Part shown: positions 43,210-51,902 of the stretch, piece by piece
Numbering within the stretch: position 1 is the first letter of the stretch
Layout of the letters: each line of letters begins with the position of its first letter
Assembly (NCBI RefSeq): GCF_900104965.1
Contig: NZ_LT629757.1
Location: 2,790,001-2,854,000, forward strand
Direction of reading: 5' to 3'
Length of the DNA stretch: 64,000 bases
Origin: Nocardioides scoriae
Lineage (GTDB): Bacteria > Actinomycetota > Actinomycetes > Propionibacteriales > Nocardioidaceae
The notes under the pieces: model-generated
The model's input: the letters and a program-made list of their open reading frames with translations, nothing else
What the model was told of the DNA's origin: nothing
Database searches by the model: none
Position numbers and translations under genes: made by a program

Positions 43210-43634
43210 GCGGCGCCGTCGCCCGCGGGTCGCTGGGCGCCTGGGTGCTCAAGGTCGACCCGACCGGCTCCGACATCGGCGGCCTGCTGGCCGGAGAGCC
43301 CGTCGCGCGCTGCGTGCGGGCGTCGTACCGCACCGCGCTGGTGGCTCCCGGCGACCCCGTGCTGCTGTGGGTCAGCGGTCGCGACGCCACCTGGCCGGCC
43401 GGCGTCCACGGGTCCGGTCGGGTGCTCGCGGCCGTCGACGACGCCGGCCCCGGACAGCCGTCGGTGTGCGTCGCGCTGCGACCGGTCGACCCGCCCGTGC
43501 TGCGGGCCGACCTGCTCGCCCACCCCGTGCTATCCGGGCTCGAGGTGCTGCGGATGGCGGCGGGCAGCAACCCCTCGCACGTCACCCGCGAGCAGCTCGA
43601 CGCCCTGCGGCACGGCTGGCCGCAGGTGGGCTGA
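43206..43634 (+). CDS. EVE/PUA-like domain protein
   Basis: A protein of about 140 residues: GAWVLKVDPTGSDIGGLLAGEPVARCVRASYRTALVAPGDPVLLWVSGRD, then AGVHGSGRVLAAV and CVALRPVDPPVLRADLLAHPVLSGLEVLRMAAGSNPSHVTREQL. This is the pattern of the EVE domain, a PUA-like fold that reads modified bases in DNA or RNA. The start is unsure: a CTG at 43206 overlapping the upstream stop fits the conserved GAWVLK opening, while GTG 43245 would cut that strand. Ending TREQLDAL is typical of short EVE proteins. Function not known here. Confidence 0.65.
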   Translation: MSGAVARGSLGAWVLKVDPTGSDIGGLLAGEPVARCVRASYRTALVAPGDPVLLWVSGRDATWPAGVHGSGRVLAAVDDAGPGQPSVCVALRPVDPPVLRADLLAHPVLSGLEVLRMAAGSNPSHVTREQLDALRHGWPQVG

Positions 43635-43667
43635 GGCCTCCGACCGCGGGCGCGGCAGGATCGGGGC

Positions 43668-44813
43668 ATGAGCGCGTCGTACGTCGTGATCGGGGCCGGG
43701 CTGGCCGGGGCCGCCACCGCTTGGAGGCTGGCGCAGCGGGGGTGCGAGGTGACGCTCGTCGAGCGGAGCCGGCCCGCCAACCCGGACGGCAGCTCGCACG
43801 GCTCGGCGCGGATCCTGCGGCACGCCTACCCGGACCCCTTTCACGCCGGGCTCGTCGGCCGGGCGGCCGAGCAGTGGGACGAGCTGGAGGACGCCAGCGG
43901 CGAGCGGCTCGTGCGGCGGGTCGGCGCGCTGGACCACGGCCCCGAGCGCGACCCGCGCCGGTTGGCCGGGGTGCTCGCCGAGGTCGGCGTCGCGCACGAG
44001 CTGGTCGGCGCCGCCGAGGCGCGGCAGCGGTGGCCGGGGCTGCGCTTCGAGGGCGAGGCGATGTGGCACCCGTCCGCCGGGGTGCTCGACGCGGAGGCGA
44101 GCGTGCTGGCGATGACGCGGCTGGCCGAGGCGGCCGGGGCGACGGTGCTGCGCGACCGGCCGGTGGCGCAGGTGCGGCGCGAGCCGACGGGCTACCTGGT
44201 CGAGACCGCCGCCGCCGACCCGCTCGCCGCCGACCGGGTCGTGGTCGCCGCCGGCGGCTGGCTGCCCGACCTCGTCGACCGGCTCCCGGACCCCGCGCGG
44301 CTGCGGGCGCTGCTGCCGGCGTTCGCGGTCACCCAGGAGAGCGCGTTCCACTTCCCCTACCGCGACGACGCGGACGCGGGGCACTGGCCGACCTCCATCC
44401 ACCAGGACGCCGGGATGACGGTCTACGCCCTGCCCGGCGGCCGCGACGCCGAGCGGGACGGCCGGGCCGGCCACAAGGTCGCCGAGCTGCACGGCGGCCG
44501 GTCGATCGGCTCCGCGGTGCACGCCGACGGCGTCGTCGACCCCGCCCAGCGGCAGCGGCTGACGGCGTACGTCGAGCGCTGGCTGCCCGGCCTCGAGCCC
44601 GCGCCGTACGCCGAGACGACCTGCCTGTTCACCACCACGCCGACCGAGGACTTCGTCATCGACGAGGTCGACGGCCTCACCGTGGTCTCCGCGTGCTCGG
44701 GCCACGGCGCGAAGTTCGCCCCGCTGCTCGGGACGCTGGCCGCCGACCGCGCGATGCGGCACGACGAGCCGGTCCCGGGGGCGTGGGCGCGGCTGGCCTT
44801 CCCGGGCCGCTGA
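43668..44813 (+). CDS. FAD-dependent oxidase of the DAO / monomeric sarcosine oxidase group
   Basis: A 381-residue flavoprotein starting SYVVIGAGLAGAATAWRLAQRGCEVTLVERS (FAD-binding fold). It continues with SSHGSARILRHAYPDPFHAGLVGRA, the SHG-x-x-R-x-x-R pattern of monomeric sarcosine/N-methyltryptophan oxidases, and ends with VSACSGHGAKFAPLLGTLAADRA, the usual flavin-contacting GHG-x-K-x-x-P motif. These enzymes oxidise secondary amines or amino acids with O2, releasing peroxide. It stands alone, 34 bp after the EVE-like gene and 145 bp before the mycosporine cluster. Whether it trims amines related to that cluster is unknown. Confidence 0.83.
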   Translation: MSASYVVIGAGLAGAATAWRLAQRGCEVTLVERSRPANPDGSSHGSARILRHAYPDPFHAGLVGRAAEQWDELEDASGERLVRRVGALDHGPERDPRRLAGVLAEVGVAHELVGAAEARQRWPGLRFEGEAMWHPSAGVLDAEASVLAMTRLAEAAGATVLRDRPVAQVRREPTGYLVETAAADPLAADRVVVAAGGWLPDLVDRLPDPARLRALLPAFAVTQESAFHFPYRDDADAGHWPTSIHQDAGMTVYALPGGRDAERDGRAGHKVAELHGGRSIGSAVHADGVVDPAQRQRLTAYVERWLPGLEPAPYAETTCLFTTTPTEDFVIDEVDGLTVVSACSGHGAKFAPLLGTLAADRAMRHDEPVPGAWARLAFPGR

Positions 44814-44858
44814 GCCTGCAGGACGAGACGGACTTCCACCCCTGCGGGTGTGTGTGTA

Positions 44859-44884
44859 ACCTCAACAGCATGTTGAGGTAATAA
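44859..44884 (+). promoter_or_regulatory. Palindromic operator and -10 upstream of the mycosporine cluster
   Basis: ACCTCAACA (44859-44867), a GCA spacer, then TGTTGAGGT (44871-44879): two perfect 9-bp arms. TAATAA (44879-44884) immediately downstream is a good -10 box, so a dimeric repressor bound here would block RNA polymerase. It lies 75 bp before the HAD-like gene that opens the cluster. The sequence class fits MarR/TetR/PadR-type operators; the regulator is not identified in the window. Confidence 0.6.
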
Positions 44885-44958
44885 CCGGGCAAGTAAACAC
44901 CGCGTTGAACTTCACCGGGTCGTCCACCGACGTCCCCCACTCACCCTAGGAGCACGCC

Positions 44959-45627
44959 ATGAGCGCGATTCTGTTCGGTTCCATCAGCACCGTCGCCGAC
45001 ACCTCGGAGCTGCAGCGGCAGTCCTTCAACGAGGCCTTCGCCGCCCACGGCCTGGACTGGACCTGGGAGCGCGAGGACTACGTCCGGATGCTCGAGCAGA
45101 GCGGCGGGGCCGACCGGGTCACGGCGTACGCCCAGGAGCGCGGCGTCGAGGTCGACGCCGCCGCCGTCCACCGCACCAAGTCGGAGATCTTCCAGAAGCG
45201 GCTCATCACCGACGGCGTCGAGCCCCGCGACGGCGTGGTCGACACCATCGCCGCCGCGCAGCGCGGTGGCGTCAAGCTCGGCCTGGTCACCACCACCTCC
45301 CCCGACAACGTCGAGGCGCTGGTCACCGCGCTGCGGCCCCACGTCGACATCAGCGGCTTCGACGTCGTCGTCGACGTCACCCAGGTGGAGCAGCCCAAGC
45401 CCGATCGCGACGCCTACGACTTCGCGCTCGACCGCCTCGGCGAGACCTCCGACTCCGTCGTGGCCGTCGAGGACAACCTCGGGGGCGTCCAGGCCGCGGC
45501 GTCCGCCGGTCTGGTCTGCGTGGCCTTCCCCAACACCAACACCTCGGGGCACGACTTCGCCGGCGCCCACGCGCGCGTCGACCGCCTCGACGCCGACCAG
45601 CTCATCGGCCTGGCCACCAGCGCCTGA
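44959..45627 (+). CDS. HAD-fold protein lacking the catalytic aspartates, head of the mycosporine cluster
   Basis: A 222-residue HAD subfamily I protein similar to beta-phosphoglucomutase/phosphatase enzymes. Motif II ([11 protein letters not shown]), motif III Lys ([10 protein letters not shown]) and motif IV ([10 protein letters not shown]) are all present. Motif I, normally F-D-x-D-G-T, reads [10 protein letters not shown]: both the nucleophile and the general acid/base aspartates are missing. Classical phosphoryl transfer is therefore unlikely. It lies 61 bp upstream of mysA on the same strand with its own promoter-operator, so it belongs to the cluster. It may bind a sugar phosphate such as sedoheptulose 7-phosphate or regulate the cyclase; that is inference. 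Confidence 0.8.
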   Translation: MSAILFGSISTVADTSELQRQSFNEAFAAHGLDWTWEREDYVRMLEQSGGADRVTAYAQERGVEVDAAAVHRTKSEIFQKRLITDGVEPRDGVVDTIAAAQRGGVKLGLVTTTSPDNVEALVTALRPHVDISGFDVVVDVTQVEQPKPDRDAYDFALDRLGETSDSVVAVEDNLGGVQAAASAGLVCVAFPNTNTSGHDFAGAHARVDRLDADQLIGLATSA

Positions 45628-45688
45628 CCGGCGCCCCCACCCGAGACCCACCCCGCACGACGACCCCCCACGGATCGAGGACCCCTGC

Positions 45689-46900
45689 ATGTCCAGCGTC
45701 GACGCCACCCTGACCGCTACCGAGTCGTCCTTCCACGTGGAGGGACGCGAGAACATCGACTTCAGCCTCGTCTACAGCCGAGGGGTCTTCGACGTCGACA
45801 ACACCGACCTCGCGGAGAGCTACCAGCCCTACGGCCGGTGCCTCATGGTGGTCGACGAGGCCGTGCAGGAGCTGCACGGCGACCGGATCGAGGCCTACTT
45901 CGCCCACCACGGGATCGAGCTGACGGTCTTCGCGATCAAGATCGGTGAGCAGCGCAAGACGCTGCGCACCGTCGAGACGATCGTGGACGCCTTCGCCGAC
46001 TTCGGGCTGCTGCGCAAGGAGCCGGTCCTGGTCGTGGGCGGCGGGCTCACCACCGACGTCGCGGGGTTCGCCTGCGCGTCGTACCGCCGCAGCACCAACT
46101 ACATCCGCATCCCCACCACCCTGATCGGGCTGATCGACGCCAGTGTGTCGATCAAGGTCGCGGTCAACCACGGGAAGCACAAGAACCGTCTGGGCGCCTA
46201 CCACGCGTCGCAGAAGGTGCTGCTCGACTTCTCGCTGCTGGAGACGCTGCCCGAGGACCAGGTCCGCAACGGCATGGCCGAGCTCATCAAGATCTCGGTC
46301 GTCGCCAACAGCGAGATCTTCGACCTGCTCGAGAAGTACGGCGAGGACCTGCTCCGCACCCGGTTCGGCCACCTGGACGGCAGCGACCAGCTGCGCGAGG
46401 TCGCCGACACCATCACCTACGAGGCCATCAAGACGATGCTCACCCTGGAGGTCCCCAACCTCCACGAGCTCGACCTCGACCGGGTGATCGCCTACGGCCA
46501 CACCTGGAGCCCCACCCTCGAGCTGAGCCCCGAGGTGCCCTACTTCCACGGCCACGCCATCAACGTCGACATGGCGTTCTCGGCCACCATCGCCGAGGAG
46601 CTGGGCTACATCTCCGAGATCGAGCGCGACCGCATCCTCGGCGTGATGAGCAGCATCGGGCTCGCGCTCGACAGCCCGCACCTGACGCCGGAGCTGCTGC
46701 GCAAGGGCACCGAGTCGATCATGCAGACCCGTGACGGCCTGCTCCGTGCGGCGCTGCCGCAGCCGATCGGCGCCTGCGTCTTCGCCAACGACCTCGACGC
46801 CGACCAGCTCGACCGGATGCTGGCCTCGCACAAGGAGCTGGTGCGGGGCTACCCGCGCCAGGGGGACGGCGAGGACATGTTCACCTCGCCGGCCGCCTGA
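45689..46900 (+). CDS. mysA: Sedoheptulose-7-phosphate cyclase, desmethyl-4-deoxygadusol synthase-like (MysA)
   Basis: A 403-residue enzyme of the dehydroquinate-synthase superfamily. The NAD-binding turn is [21 protein letters not shown] (near residue 117). The probable zinc ligands are in [10 protein letters not shown] (Glu), AYGHTWSP (His) and [10 protein letters not shown] (His). The opening [24 protein letters not shown] marks the sugar-phosphate-cyclase branch, which includes desmethyl-4-deoxygadusol synthase and 2-epi-5-epi-valiolone synthase. Because it is followed at once by an O-methyltransferase and ATP-grasp ligases, the desmethyl-4-deoxygadusol assignment is preferred: it would turn sedoheptulose 7-phosphate into the cyclohexenone core of mycosporines. 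ATG 45689 begins [11 protein letters not shown]. Confidence 0.85.
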   Translation: MSSVDATLTATESSFHVEGRENIDFSLVYSRGVFDVDNTDLAESYQPYGRCLMVVDEAVQELHGDRIEAYFAHHGIELTVFAIKIGEQRKTLRTVETIVDAFADFGLLRKEPVLVVGGGLTTDVAGFACASYRRSTNYIRIPTTLIGLIDASVSIKVAVNHGKHKNRLGAYHASQKVLLDFSLLETLPEDQVRNGMAELIKISVVANSEIFDLLEKYGEDLLRTRFGHLDGSDQLREVADTITYEAIKTMLTLEVPNLHELDLDRVIAYGHTWSPTLELSPEVPYFHGHAINVDMAFSATIAEELGYISEIERDRILGVMSSIGLALDSPHLTPELLRKGTESIMQTRDGLLRAALPQPIGACVFANDLDADQLDRMLASHKELVRGYPRQGDGEDMFTSPAA

Positions 46901-46909
46901 GGTCGCGCC

Positions 46910-47758
46910 GTGACGACGCAGACGACCGGCCCGACCGCCCGGACGGACCCCCCGCCGCCCGGCCCGCGGCCGGTCACCCCGGTGGCGATCCTGGCCGACA
47001 GCCTGGCCCGGATCGCCTCCCGCCTCGGCGAGCTCGAGGGGGTGGATCCCGACCTGGGCTCGGAGATCCGCCGCGCCGCCGAGCTCGCCGGGGGCCTGGA
47101 CGACTACACGGCCCGCCTCAGCACCCCCGAGTCCCCCGCGCTGCGGGCGCTCGCCGAGCGCACCGCCGCCGAGGACTGGGAGGCCCACACCGGCACCGCC
47201 CTGGAGCAGGAGATGCTCTCGGGCCACGTCGAGGGCCAGACCCTCAAGATGCTGGTGCACGCCACCCGGGCCACCCGGGTCCTGGAGATCGGGATGTTCA
47301 CGGGCTACTCCGCCCTGGCCATGGCCGAGGCCCTGCCCGACGAGGGCGTCGTGGTGGCCTGCGAGATCGACCCCCGGGTCGCGGAGATCGCGCAGGAGTG
47401 CTTCGACGCCACCCCCGACGGCGACAAGATCGACGTCCACGTCGGCCCGGCCATCGACACCCTGCACGCGCTCGCCGACGCGGGCGCCCACTTCGACCTG
47501 GTCTTCATCGACGCCGACAAGGCGGGCTACGTCGACTACTTCCACGCGCTGCTCGACTCGCGGCTGCTGGCCCCGCGGGCGCTCGTCGCCGTCGACAACA
47601 CGCTGATGCAGGGCCTGCCCTGGCGCAGCGACGACACCACCGCCAACGGCGAGGCGATCGCGCGCTTCAACCAGGTCGTGGCCGACGACCCGTGCGTGGA
47701 GCAGGTCGTGCTGCCGGTCCGCGACGGGATCACCCTGATCCGCAGGGTGCGCGCGTGA
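46910..47758 (+). CDS. mysB: O-methyltransferase (MysB), 4-deoxygadusol forming
   Basis: A 282-residue SAM-dependent methyltransferase of the caffeoyl-CoA O-methyltransferase type. It shows RVLEIGMFTGYSALAMAEALP (SAM motif I), VVACEIDPRVAEIAQECF, and DLVFIDADKAGYVDYFHALLD followed by LVAVDNTLMQG (metal-binding and catalytic region). In the mycosporine pathway this step methylates desmethyl-4-deoxygadusol to 4-deoxygadusol. GTG 46910 starts 9 bp after the mysA stop, and its own stop overlaps mysC (GTGA). The N-terminal 25 residues are a proline/threonine-rich extension. Confidence 0.85.
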   Translation: MTTQTTGPTARTDPPPPGPRPVTPVAILADSLARIASRLGELEGVDPDLGSEIRRAAELAGGLDDYTARLSTPESPALRALAERTAAEDWEAHTGTALEQEMLSGHVEGQTLKMLVHATRATRVLEIGMFTGYSALAMAEALPDEGVVVACEIDPRVAEIAQECFDATPDGDKIDVHVGPAIDTLHALADAGAHFDLVFIDADKAGYVDYFHALLDSRLLAPRALVAVDNTLMQGLPWRSDDTTANGEAIARFNQVVADDPCVEQVVLPVRDGITLIRRVRA

Positions 47759-49068
47759 CGGTGCGCGACACCGCACGCACCCTGGGCGCCGTCGCGGCGC
47801 TCGGGGCCACGGCCCCGCTCAACGCCGCGGTCACCGGCGCGGCGCTGCTCAGCACCGTGGTGCGGCCGGGTCGTCCCCGCGCCCGCGCCGCCCGCCCGCT
47901 GACGGTGATGGTCAGCGGCGGCAAGATGACCAAGGCGCTGCAGCTGTGCCGCTCCTTCCACGCCGCCGGCCACCGCGTGGTGCTGGTCGAGACGGCCGGC
48001 TACCGGCTGACCGGCCACCGGTCCTCCCGCTCGGTCGCCGCCTTTCACACGGTCCCGGCGCCCGGCGACCCGACGTACGCCGACGCGCTGGAGGCGATCG
48101 CCAGGGCCGAGGGCGTCGACGCCTACGTGCCGGTCTGCAGCCCCGCCAGCAGCGTCGCCGACGCGCGGGCCAAGAAGCAGCTCGAGCAGGTCTGCGAGGT
48201 GGTCCACCTCGACGCCGACGTGCTGGAGCGGCTCGACGACAAGTTCGAGTTCGCCCGGGCCGCGGCGGCGCTCGGCCTCGCGGTGCCCGACACCCACCGG
48301 ATCACCGACCCCCAGCAGGTCCTCGACCACGACTTCTCGCAGGCCACGCGGCCCTACATCCTCAAGAGCATCGCCTACGACCCCGTGCACCGGCTCGACC
48401 TGACGCGGCTGCCCTTCGGGCCGCCGGAGGCGATGGAGGCGTTCGTGCGGTCGCTGCCGATCAGCGAGGACAACCCCTGGATCCTGCAGGAGTTCATCGA
48501 GGGGCGGGAGTTCTGCACCCACTCGACCGTGCGCGGCGGCCGGCTGACCGTCTACTGCTGCTGCGCCTCGTCGGCCTTCCAGATCAACTACGAGATGGTC
48601 GACCACCCGGCCATCCGGGCCTGGGTCGACCGCTTCGTCGAGGGCCAGGACCTGACCGGCCAGGTGTCGCTGGACTTCATCGAGGACGCCGACGGCGAGG
48701 TGTTCGCCATCGAGTGCAACCCGCGCACGCACTCGGCCGTCACGATGCTCTACGACCACGACGGCGTGGCCGACGCCTACCTCTCCGACGAGCCGGGCCC
48801 GGTCGTGGTGCCCACGGCGACCAGCCGTCCGACGTACTGGCTCTACCACGAGGTCTGGCGCCTGCTCACCCTCCCGGACCGCCGCGAGCGGCTGCGCACC
48901 ATCACCCGCGGCACCGACGCGATCCTGCAGCGGACCGACCCGCTGCCGTTCTTCCTCGAGCACCACGTGCAGGTCCCCGCCTTGCTGCTGCGCAAGCTGC
49001 GCTCCGGGGGCTCCTGGATCCGGATCGACTTCAACATCGGCAAGCTCGTCGAGGCGGGGGGCGACTGA
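47755..49068 (+). CDS. mysC: ATP-grasp ligase (MysC), mycosporine-glycine synthase
   Basis: A 437-residue ATP-grasp enzyme with a hydrophobic N-terminal segment (GAVAALGATAPLNAAVTGAALLSTVV), as in other MysC proteins. The nucleotide fold is visible in LTVMVSGGKMTKALQLCRSFHAAGHRVVLVE. ATP-grasp residues fall in RPYILKSIAYDP, WILQEFIEGREFCTHSTVRGG and GEVFAIECNPRTHSAVTMLY (Mg-binding Glu/Asn). It ends LRKLRSGGSWIRIDFNIGKLVE. In characterised pathways MysC joins glycine to 4-deoxygadusol to give mycosporine-glycine. Start GTG 47755 is inside the mysB stop; its stop overlaps mysD (TGATG). Confidence 0.85.
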   Translation: MTVRDTARTLGAVAALGATAPLNAAVTGAALLSTVVRPGRPRARAARPLTVMVSGGKMTKALQLCRSFHAAGHRVVLVETAGYRLTGHRSSRSVAAFHTVPAPGDPTYADALEAIARAEGVDAYVPVCSPASSVADARAKKQLEQVCEVVHLDADVLERLDDKFEFARAAAALGLAVPDTHRITDPQQVLDHDFSQATRPYILKSIAYDPVHRLDLTRLPFGPPEAMEAFVRSLPISEDNPWILQEFIEGREFCTHSTVRGGRLTVYCCCASSAFQINYEMVDHPAIRAWVDRFVEGQDLTGQVSLDFIEDADGEVFAIECNPRTHSAVTMLYDHDGVADAYLSDEPGPVVVPTATSRPTYWLYHEVWRLLTLPDRRERLRTITRGTDAILQRTDPLPFFLEHHVQVPALLLRKLRSGGSWIRIDFNIGKLVEAGGD

Positions 49069-50144
49069 TGGCCGGCTCCACCGGCCCGGGCGCAACCGGG
49101 CGACCGCTGAGGGTGCTGCACCTCGTCGGCTCGGCCGAGAGCGACTTCCTGGCCGAGCTGTCCCGGCTCTACGCCGCCGACTGCCTGGCCGCGACCGCCG
49201 ACCCGGCGTACGACGTGACGGTGGCGGTGGTCTCCCCCGACGGCTCCTGGCGCTTCCCCACCGGTCTCGGACCCGACGAGCTCGCCGCGGCCGCACCGGT
49301 GGACGTGGCGGCCGCGATCGGGCGGCTGCGCGAGCTGGCGCCCGACGTGGCGGTGCCGCAGATGTTCTGCCTGCCCGGGATGACGACCCACCGCTCGCTG
49401 CTCGACCTGCTCGGCATCCCCTTCGTGGGCAACCGCGCGGACGTGATGGCGCTGGCCGCCCACAAGGCCCGGGCCAAGGCGGTCGTCGCGGCCGCCGGCG
49501 TGCGCGTCCCGGCGGGGCAGCTGCTGCGGCCCGGCGACGTCGCCTCGGTCCCGCTGCCCGTCGTGGTGAAGCCGGTCGACGCCGACAACTCGATGGGCGT
49601 GGCGCTGGTCCGCGAGCCGGACGCGCTCGACGCCGCCGTGGCCGCGGCGTTCGAGCACTCGGGCGAGGTGCTCGTCGAGGAGTACGTCGAGCTCGGCCGC
49701 GAGGTCCGCTGCGGCGTCCTCGAGGTGGACGGCGAGCTGGTCGCGCTCCCGCTCGAGGAGTACGCCGTGGACCGCGAGACCAAGCCCGTGCGCGGCTACG
49801 ACGACAAGCTCCGGCGCGACGACGCCGACGGTTCGGGCGACGGCGCCCTCGCGCTGGTGGCCAAGGAGGCGGCGTACGCCTGGATCGTGGACGTCGCCGA
49901 CCCGTTGACCGCCCGCGTGCAGGAGGCCGCGAAGGCGTGCCACCGGGCGCTGGGCTGCCGCGACTACAGCCTGTTCGACTTCCGCGTGGACGCCGACGGG
50001 GAGCCGTGGTTCCTCGAGGCCGGCCTCTACTGCTCCTACGCCTCCACGAGCGTCGTCGCGGTGATGGCGGGGGCCGCCGGCACCTCGCTGCCCGCGCTCT
50101 TCCGGCAGGGTGTCCACCAGGCCCTCGCCCGCGGCGTCCGCTGA
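49068..50144 (+). CDS. mysD: D-Ala-D-Ala ligase-like enzyme (MysD)
   Basis: A 358-residue ATP-grasp ligase of the D-alanine-D-alanine-ligase group: VPQMFCLPGMTTHRSLLDLLGIPFVGNRADVMALAAHKARAK, then VVVKPVDADNSMGVALVRE, EVLVEEYVELGREVRCGVLEVDG, and GCRDYSLFDFRVDADGEPWFLEAGLYCSYAS. In mycosporine pathways MysD condenses a second amino acid (Ser, Thr and others) with mycosporine-glycine to form disubstituted sunscreens such as shinorine. No NRPS-type MysE is present, so this is the mysABCD arrangement. ATG 49068 overlaps mysC. The amino acid used cannot be read from sequence. Confidence 0.85.
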   Translation: MAGSTGPGATGRPLRVLHLVGSAESDFLAELSRLYAADCLAATADPAYDVTVAVVSPDGSWRFPTGLGPDELAAAAPVDVAAAIGRLRELAPDVAVPQMFCLPGMTTHRSLLDLLGIPFVGNRADVMALAAHKARAKAVVAAAGVRVPAGQLLRPGDVASVPLPVVVKPVDADNSMGVALVREPDALDAAVAAAFEHSGEVLVEEYVELGREVRCGVLEVDGELVALPLEEYAVDRETKPVRGYDDKLRRDDADGSGDGALALVAKEAAYAWIVDVADPLTARVQEAAKACHRALGCRDYSLFDFRVDADGEPWFLEAGLYCSYASTSVVAVMAGAAGTSLPALFRQGVHQALARGVR

Positions 50145-50178
50145 CCGACCCGACCGTCCCGCCCCCCGAGGAGTCCCC

Positions 50179-51003
50179 GTGCAGCTCAACCCCACCACCC
50201 CCGTCGGCGCCGTCGTCACCGACCTCGACCTCGCGGACGTGACCCCTGCGAGCGCGGAGGAGGTCAAGGACCTGCTGGCCGAGCACGGCGTGCTGGTCTT
50301 CCCCGGCCAGGAGGTCGACGACGCGGCGTTCCTGGAGTTCCTGCGCTGCTTCGGCGACCTGGCCTTCACCGTCGGGGAGACCCCCGTCGACGGCTTCCCC
50401 GACCTCAACGTCATCAGCAACGTCGGCCGCACCACCCCGCCGCGGAGCCAGTTCCACGTCGACTCCAGCTACATGAGGGTGCCGCCGGCGTACACCGCGC
50501 TGCGGACCGTGGAGATCCCCGCCCAGGGCGGCGAGACCCTGTTCACCAACCAGTACGCCGCCTTCGAGGCGCTGCCCGACGACCTCGTCGAGCGCCTCGA
50601 CGGCCGCACCGTCACCCACGTCGTCACCGGTCTCGACCTCGACGAGGACGAGGAGACGCAGGCCGAGCACCCGCTGTTCCGGCCGCACCCGCGCTCGGGC
50701 CGGACGGCGCTCTACCTGTCCACCCCTGCGCGCTGCGTCGCGATCAGCGGGATGGACGACGACGAGGCCGCCTCGACGATCGCGACCCTGCTCGAGCACT
50801 CCACCCGGCCCGAGAACACGCTGCGCCACGCGTGGGCGCCCGGCGACGTGGTGATGTGGGACAACGGCGCCGTGCTGCACCGCGCCGACCACTCCGACGT
50901 CGTGGGCGACCGCGTCATGCACCGCGGGATGGTGTCGGGGGCCGCCGCGTCGGGCGCCGACACCGGCGTCGCGCACCCCGGGAGCGACCACCCGGGCTGG
51001 TGA
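50179..51003 (+). CDS. TauD/TfdA-family Fe(II)/2-oxoglutarate dioxygenase of the mycosporine cluster
   Basis: A 274-residue TauD-type dioxygenase starting at GTG 50179, with GAGGAG at 50168-50173, 34 bp after mysD. The metal facial triad is FHVDSSY (H-x-D) and the distal His in VMWDNGAVLHRADHS; the 2-oxoglutarate Arg is in RVMHRGMVSG. Early strands DLDLADVTPASAEEVKDLLAEHGVLVFPGQEVDDAAFLEF match the family. Cyanobacterial palythine clusters use MysH, a phytanoyl-CoA-type 2-oxoglutarate enzyme, which is a different branch. This one may hydroxylate or trim the finished mycosporine, but it could also have an unrelated role. Confidence 0.83.
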   Translation: MQLNPTTPVGAVVTDLDLADVTPASAEEVKDLLAEHGVLVFPGQEVDDAAFLEFLRCFGDLAFTVGETPVDGFPDLNVISNVGRTTPPRSQFHVDSSYMRVPPAYTALRTVEIPAQGGETLFTNQYAAFEALPDDLVERLDGRTVTHVVTGLDLDEDEETQAEHPLFRPHPRSGRTALYLSTPARCVAISGMDDDEAASTIATLLEHSTRPENTLRHAWAPGDVVMWDNGAVLHRADHSDVVGDRVMHRGMVSGAAASGADTGVAHPGSDHPGW

Positions 51004-51025
51004 TGCGCACCCCGGCCGGTGTGGG

Positions 51026-51781
51026 ATGGGCCGGGTGAGGACCGACCTGCGCGTGGCCGTCGCCCAGCCGGACGTGCACGCGCTTGACGTGGCGGCCAAC
51101 GTCGCCGCCCACGCCGCCGTCGTGCGCGGGGCGCGGGCCCGGCTGGTGGTGTTCCCGGAGCTGTCGCTGACCGGCTACGAGCTGGACGCACCGTCCCTGG
51201 CGCCCACCGACCCGCGGCTGGCGCCCCTCGTCGAGGCGTGCCGCGCCACCGGGTCCGTGGCGCTCGTCGGTGCGCCGGTCGTCGTCGCCGGCGACCGGTC
51301 GAGCCTCGAGCACATCGGCACGCTGCGGGTCGACCGCGCCGGCGTCGCGACGGCGTACCTCAAGGTCTCGCTGGGCGACGCCGAGGCCGAGCGCTTCGCC
51401 CCAGGACCCGGTCCGGTCGCGATCGACGTCGACGGGTGGCGCGTCGGCCTCGCGACCTGCCGGGACACCGGCATCGCGGCCCACGTCGCGGCGACCGCGG
51501 CGCTGGGCCTCGACCTGTACGCCGCGGGCGTCGTCCACCACGCCCACGAGCGCGCCGAGCTGTCGCACCGGGCCCGCGCGATCGCCGCCGCGACCGGCGC
51601 CCCCGTCGCGCTGGCCAGCTGCGCGGCCCCCACCGGCGAGGGCTACGCCGCCACCGCCGGCCACTCGTCGGTCCACGACCGCCACGGCGCGCTGCTCGTC
51701 GAGGCCGGAGCCGCGACCGGCTGGGTGGCGGTGACCCTGCGGGCCACCGCGGGCGAGACGCCAGACGGCCCGCGCGACTAG
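51026..51781 (+). CDS. Nitrilase-superfamily carbon-nitrogen hydrolase
   Basis: A 251-residue CN-hydrolase. The catalytic triad is complete: Glu in VVFPELSLTGYEL, Lys in AYLKVSLGDAE, Cys in VGLATCRDTGIA. RVAVAQPDVHA and GTLRVDRAG complete the fold. The length fits stand-alone amidases such as omega-amidase or deaminated-glutathione amidase. It follows the dioxygenase by 22 bp on the same strand, so it may be carried on the mycosporine transcript, although its substrate is unknown. Confidence 0.82.
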   Translation: MGRVRTDLRVAVAQPDVHALDVAANVAAHAAVVRGARARLVVFPELSLTGYELDAPSLAPTDPRLAPLVEACRATGSVALVGAPVVVAGDRSSLEHIGTLRVDRAGVATAYLKVSLGDAEAERFAPGPGPVAIDVDGWRVGLATCRDTGIAAHVAATAALGLDLYAAGVVHHAHERAELSHRARAIAAATGAPVALASCAAPTGEGYAATAGHSSVHDRHGALLVEAGAATGWVAVTLRATAGETPDGPRD

Positions 51782-51878
51782 CAGCTCGGCGCGGACCGGC
51801 GGGCTGCAGGCGGGGACGGGCGCCCGGGGGCTGCGAACTGGTCGTCGGTCGGGCCGCCGGGGGCCGGGGTCCGCGCTT

Positions 51879-51897
51879 CGAGGTGAGGGTTACCTTC
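51879..51897 (+). promoter_or_regulatory. IdeR/DmdR-type iron box
   Basis: CGAGGTGAGGGTTACCTTC agrees with the actinobacterial iron-box consensus (TTAGGTTAGGCTAACCTAA) at 12 of 19 positions, including the AGGT and ACCT half-sites. It ends five bases before the ATG of the siderophore-interacting protein, so it probably overlaps the promoter of a short-leader transcript and represses when iron is plentiful. Confidence 0.55.
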
Positions 51898-51902
51898 GTC
51901 GC

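Noticed and set aside
45689-50144. Assignment of the cyclase as a valiolone (C7N aminocyclitol) pathway enzyme
   Set aside because: The adjacent O-methyltransferase, MysC-type ATP-grasp and D-Ala ligase-like genes fit mycosporine synthesis; no aminotransferase or glycosyltransferase of a C7N pathway is present.
50179-51003. MysH identity for the dioxygenase
   Set aside because: MysH belongs to the phytanoyl-CoA dioxygenase branch; this protein has TauD-type motif spacing, so the name was not used.
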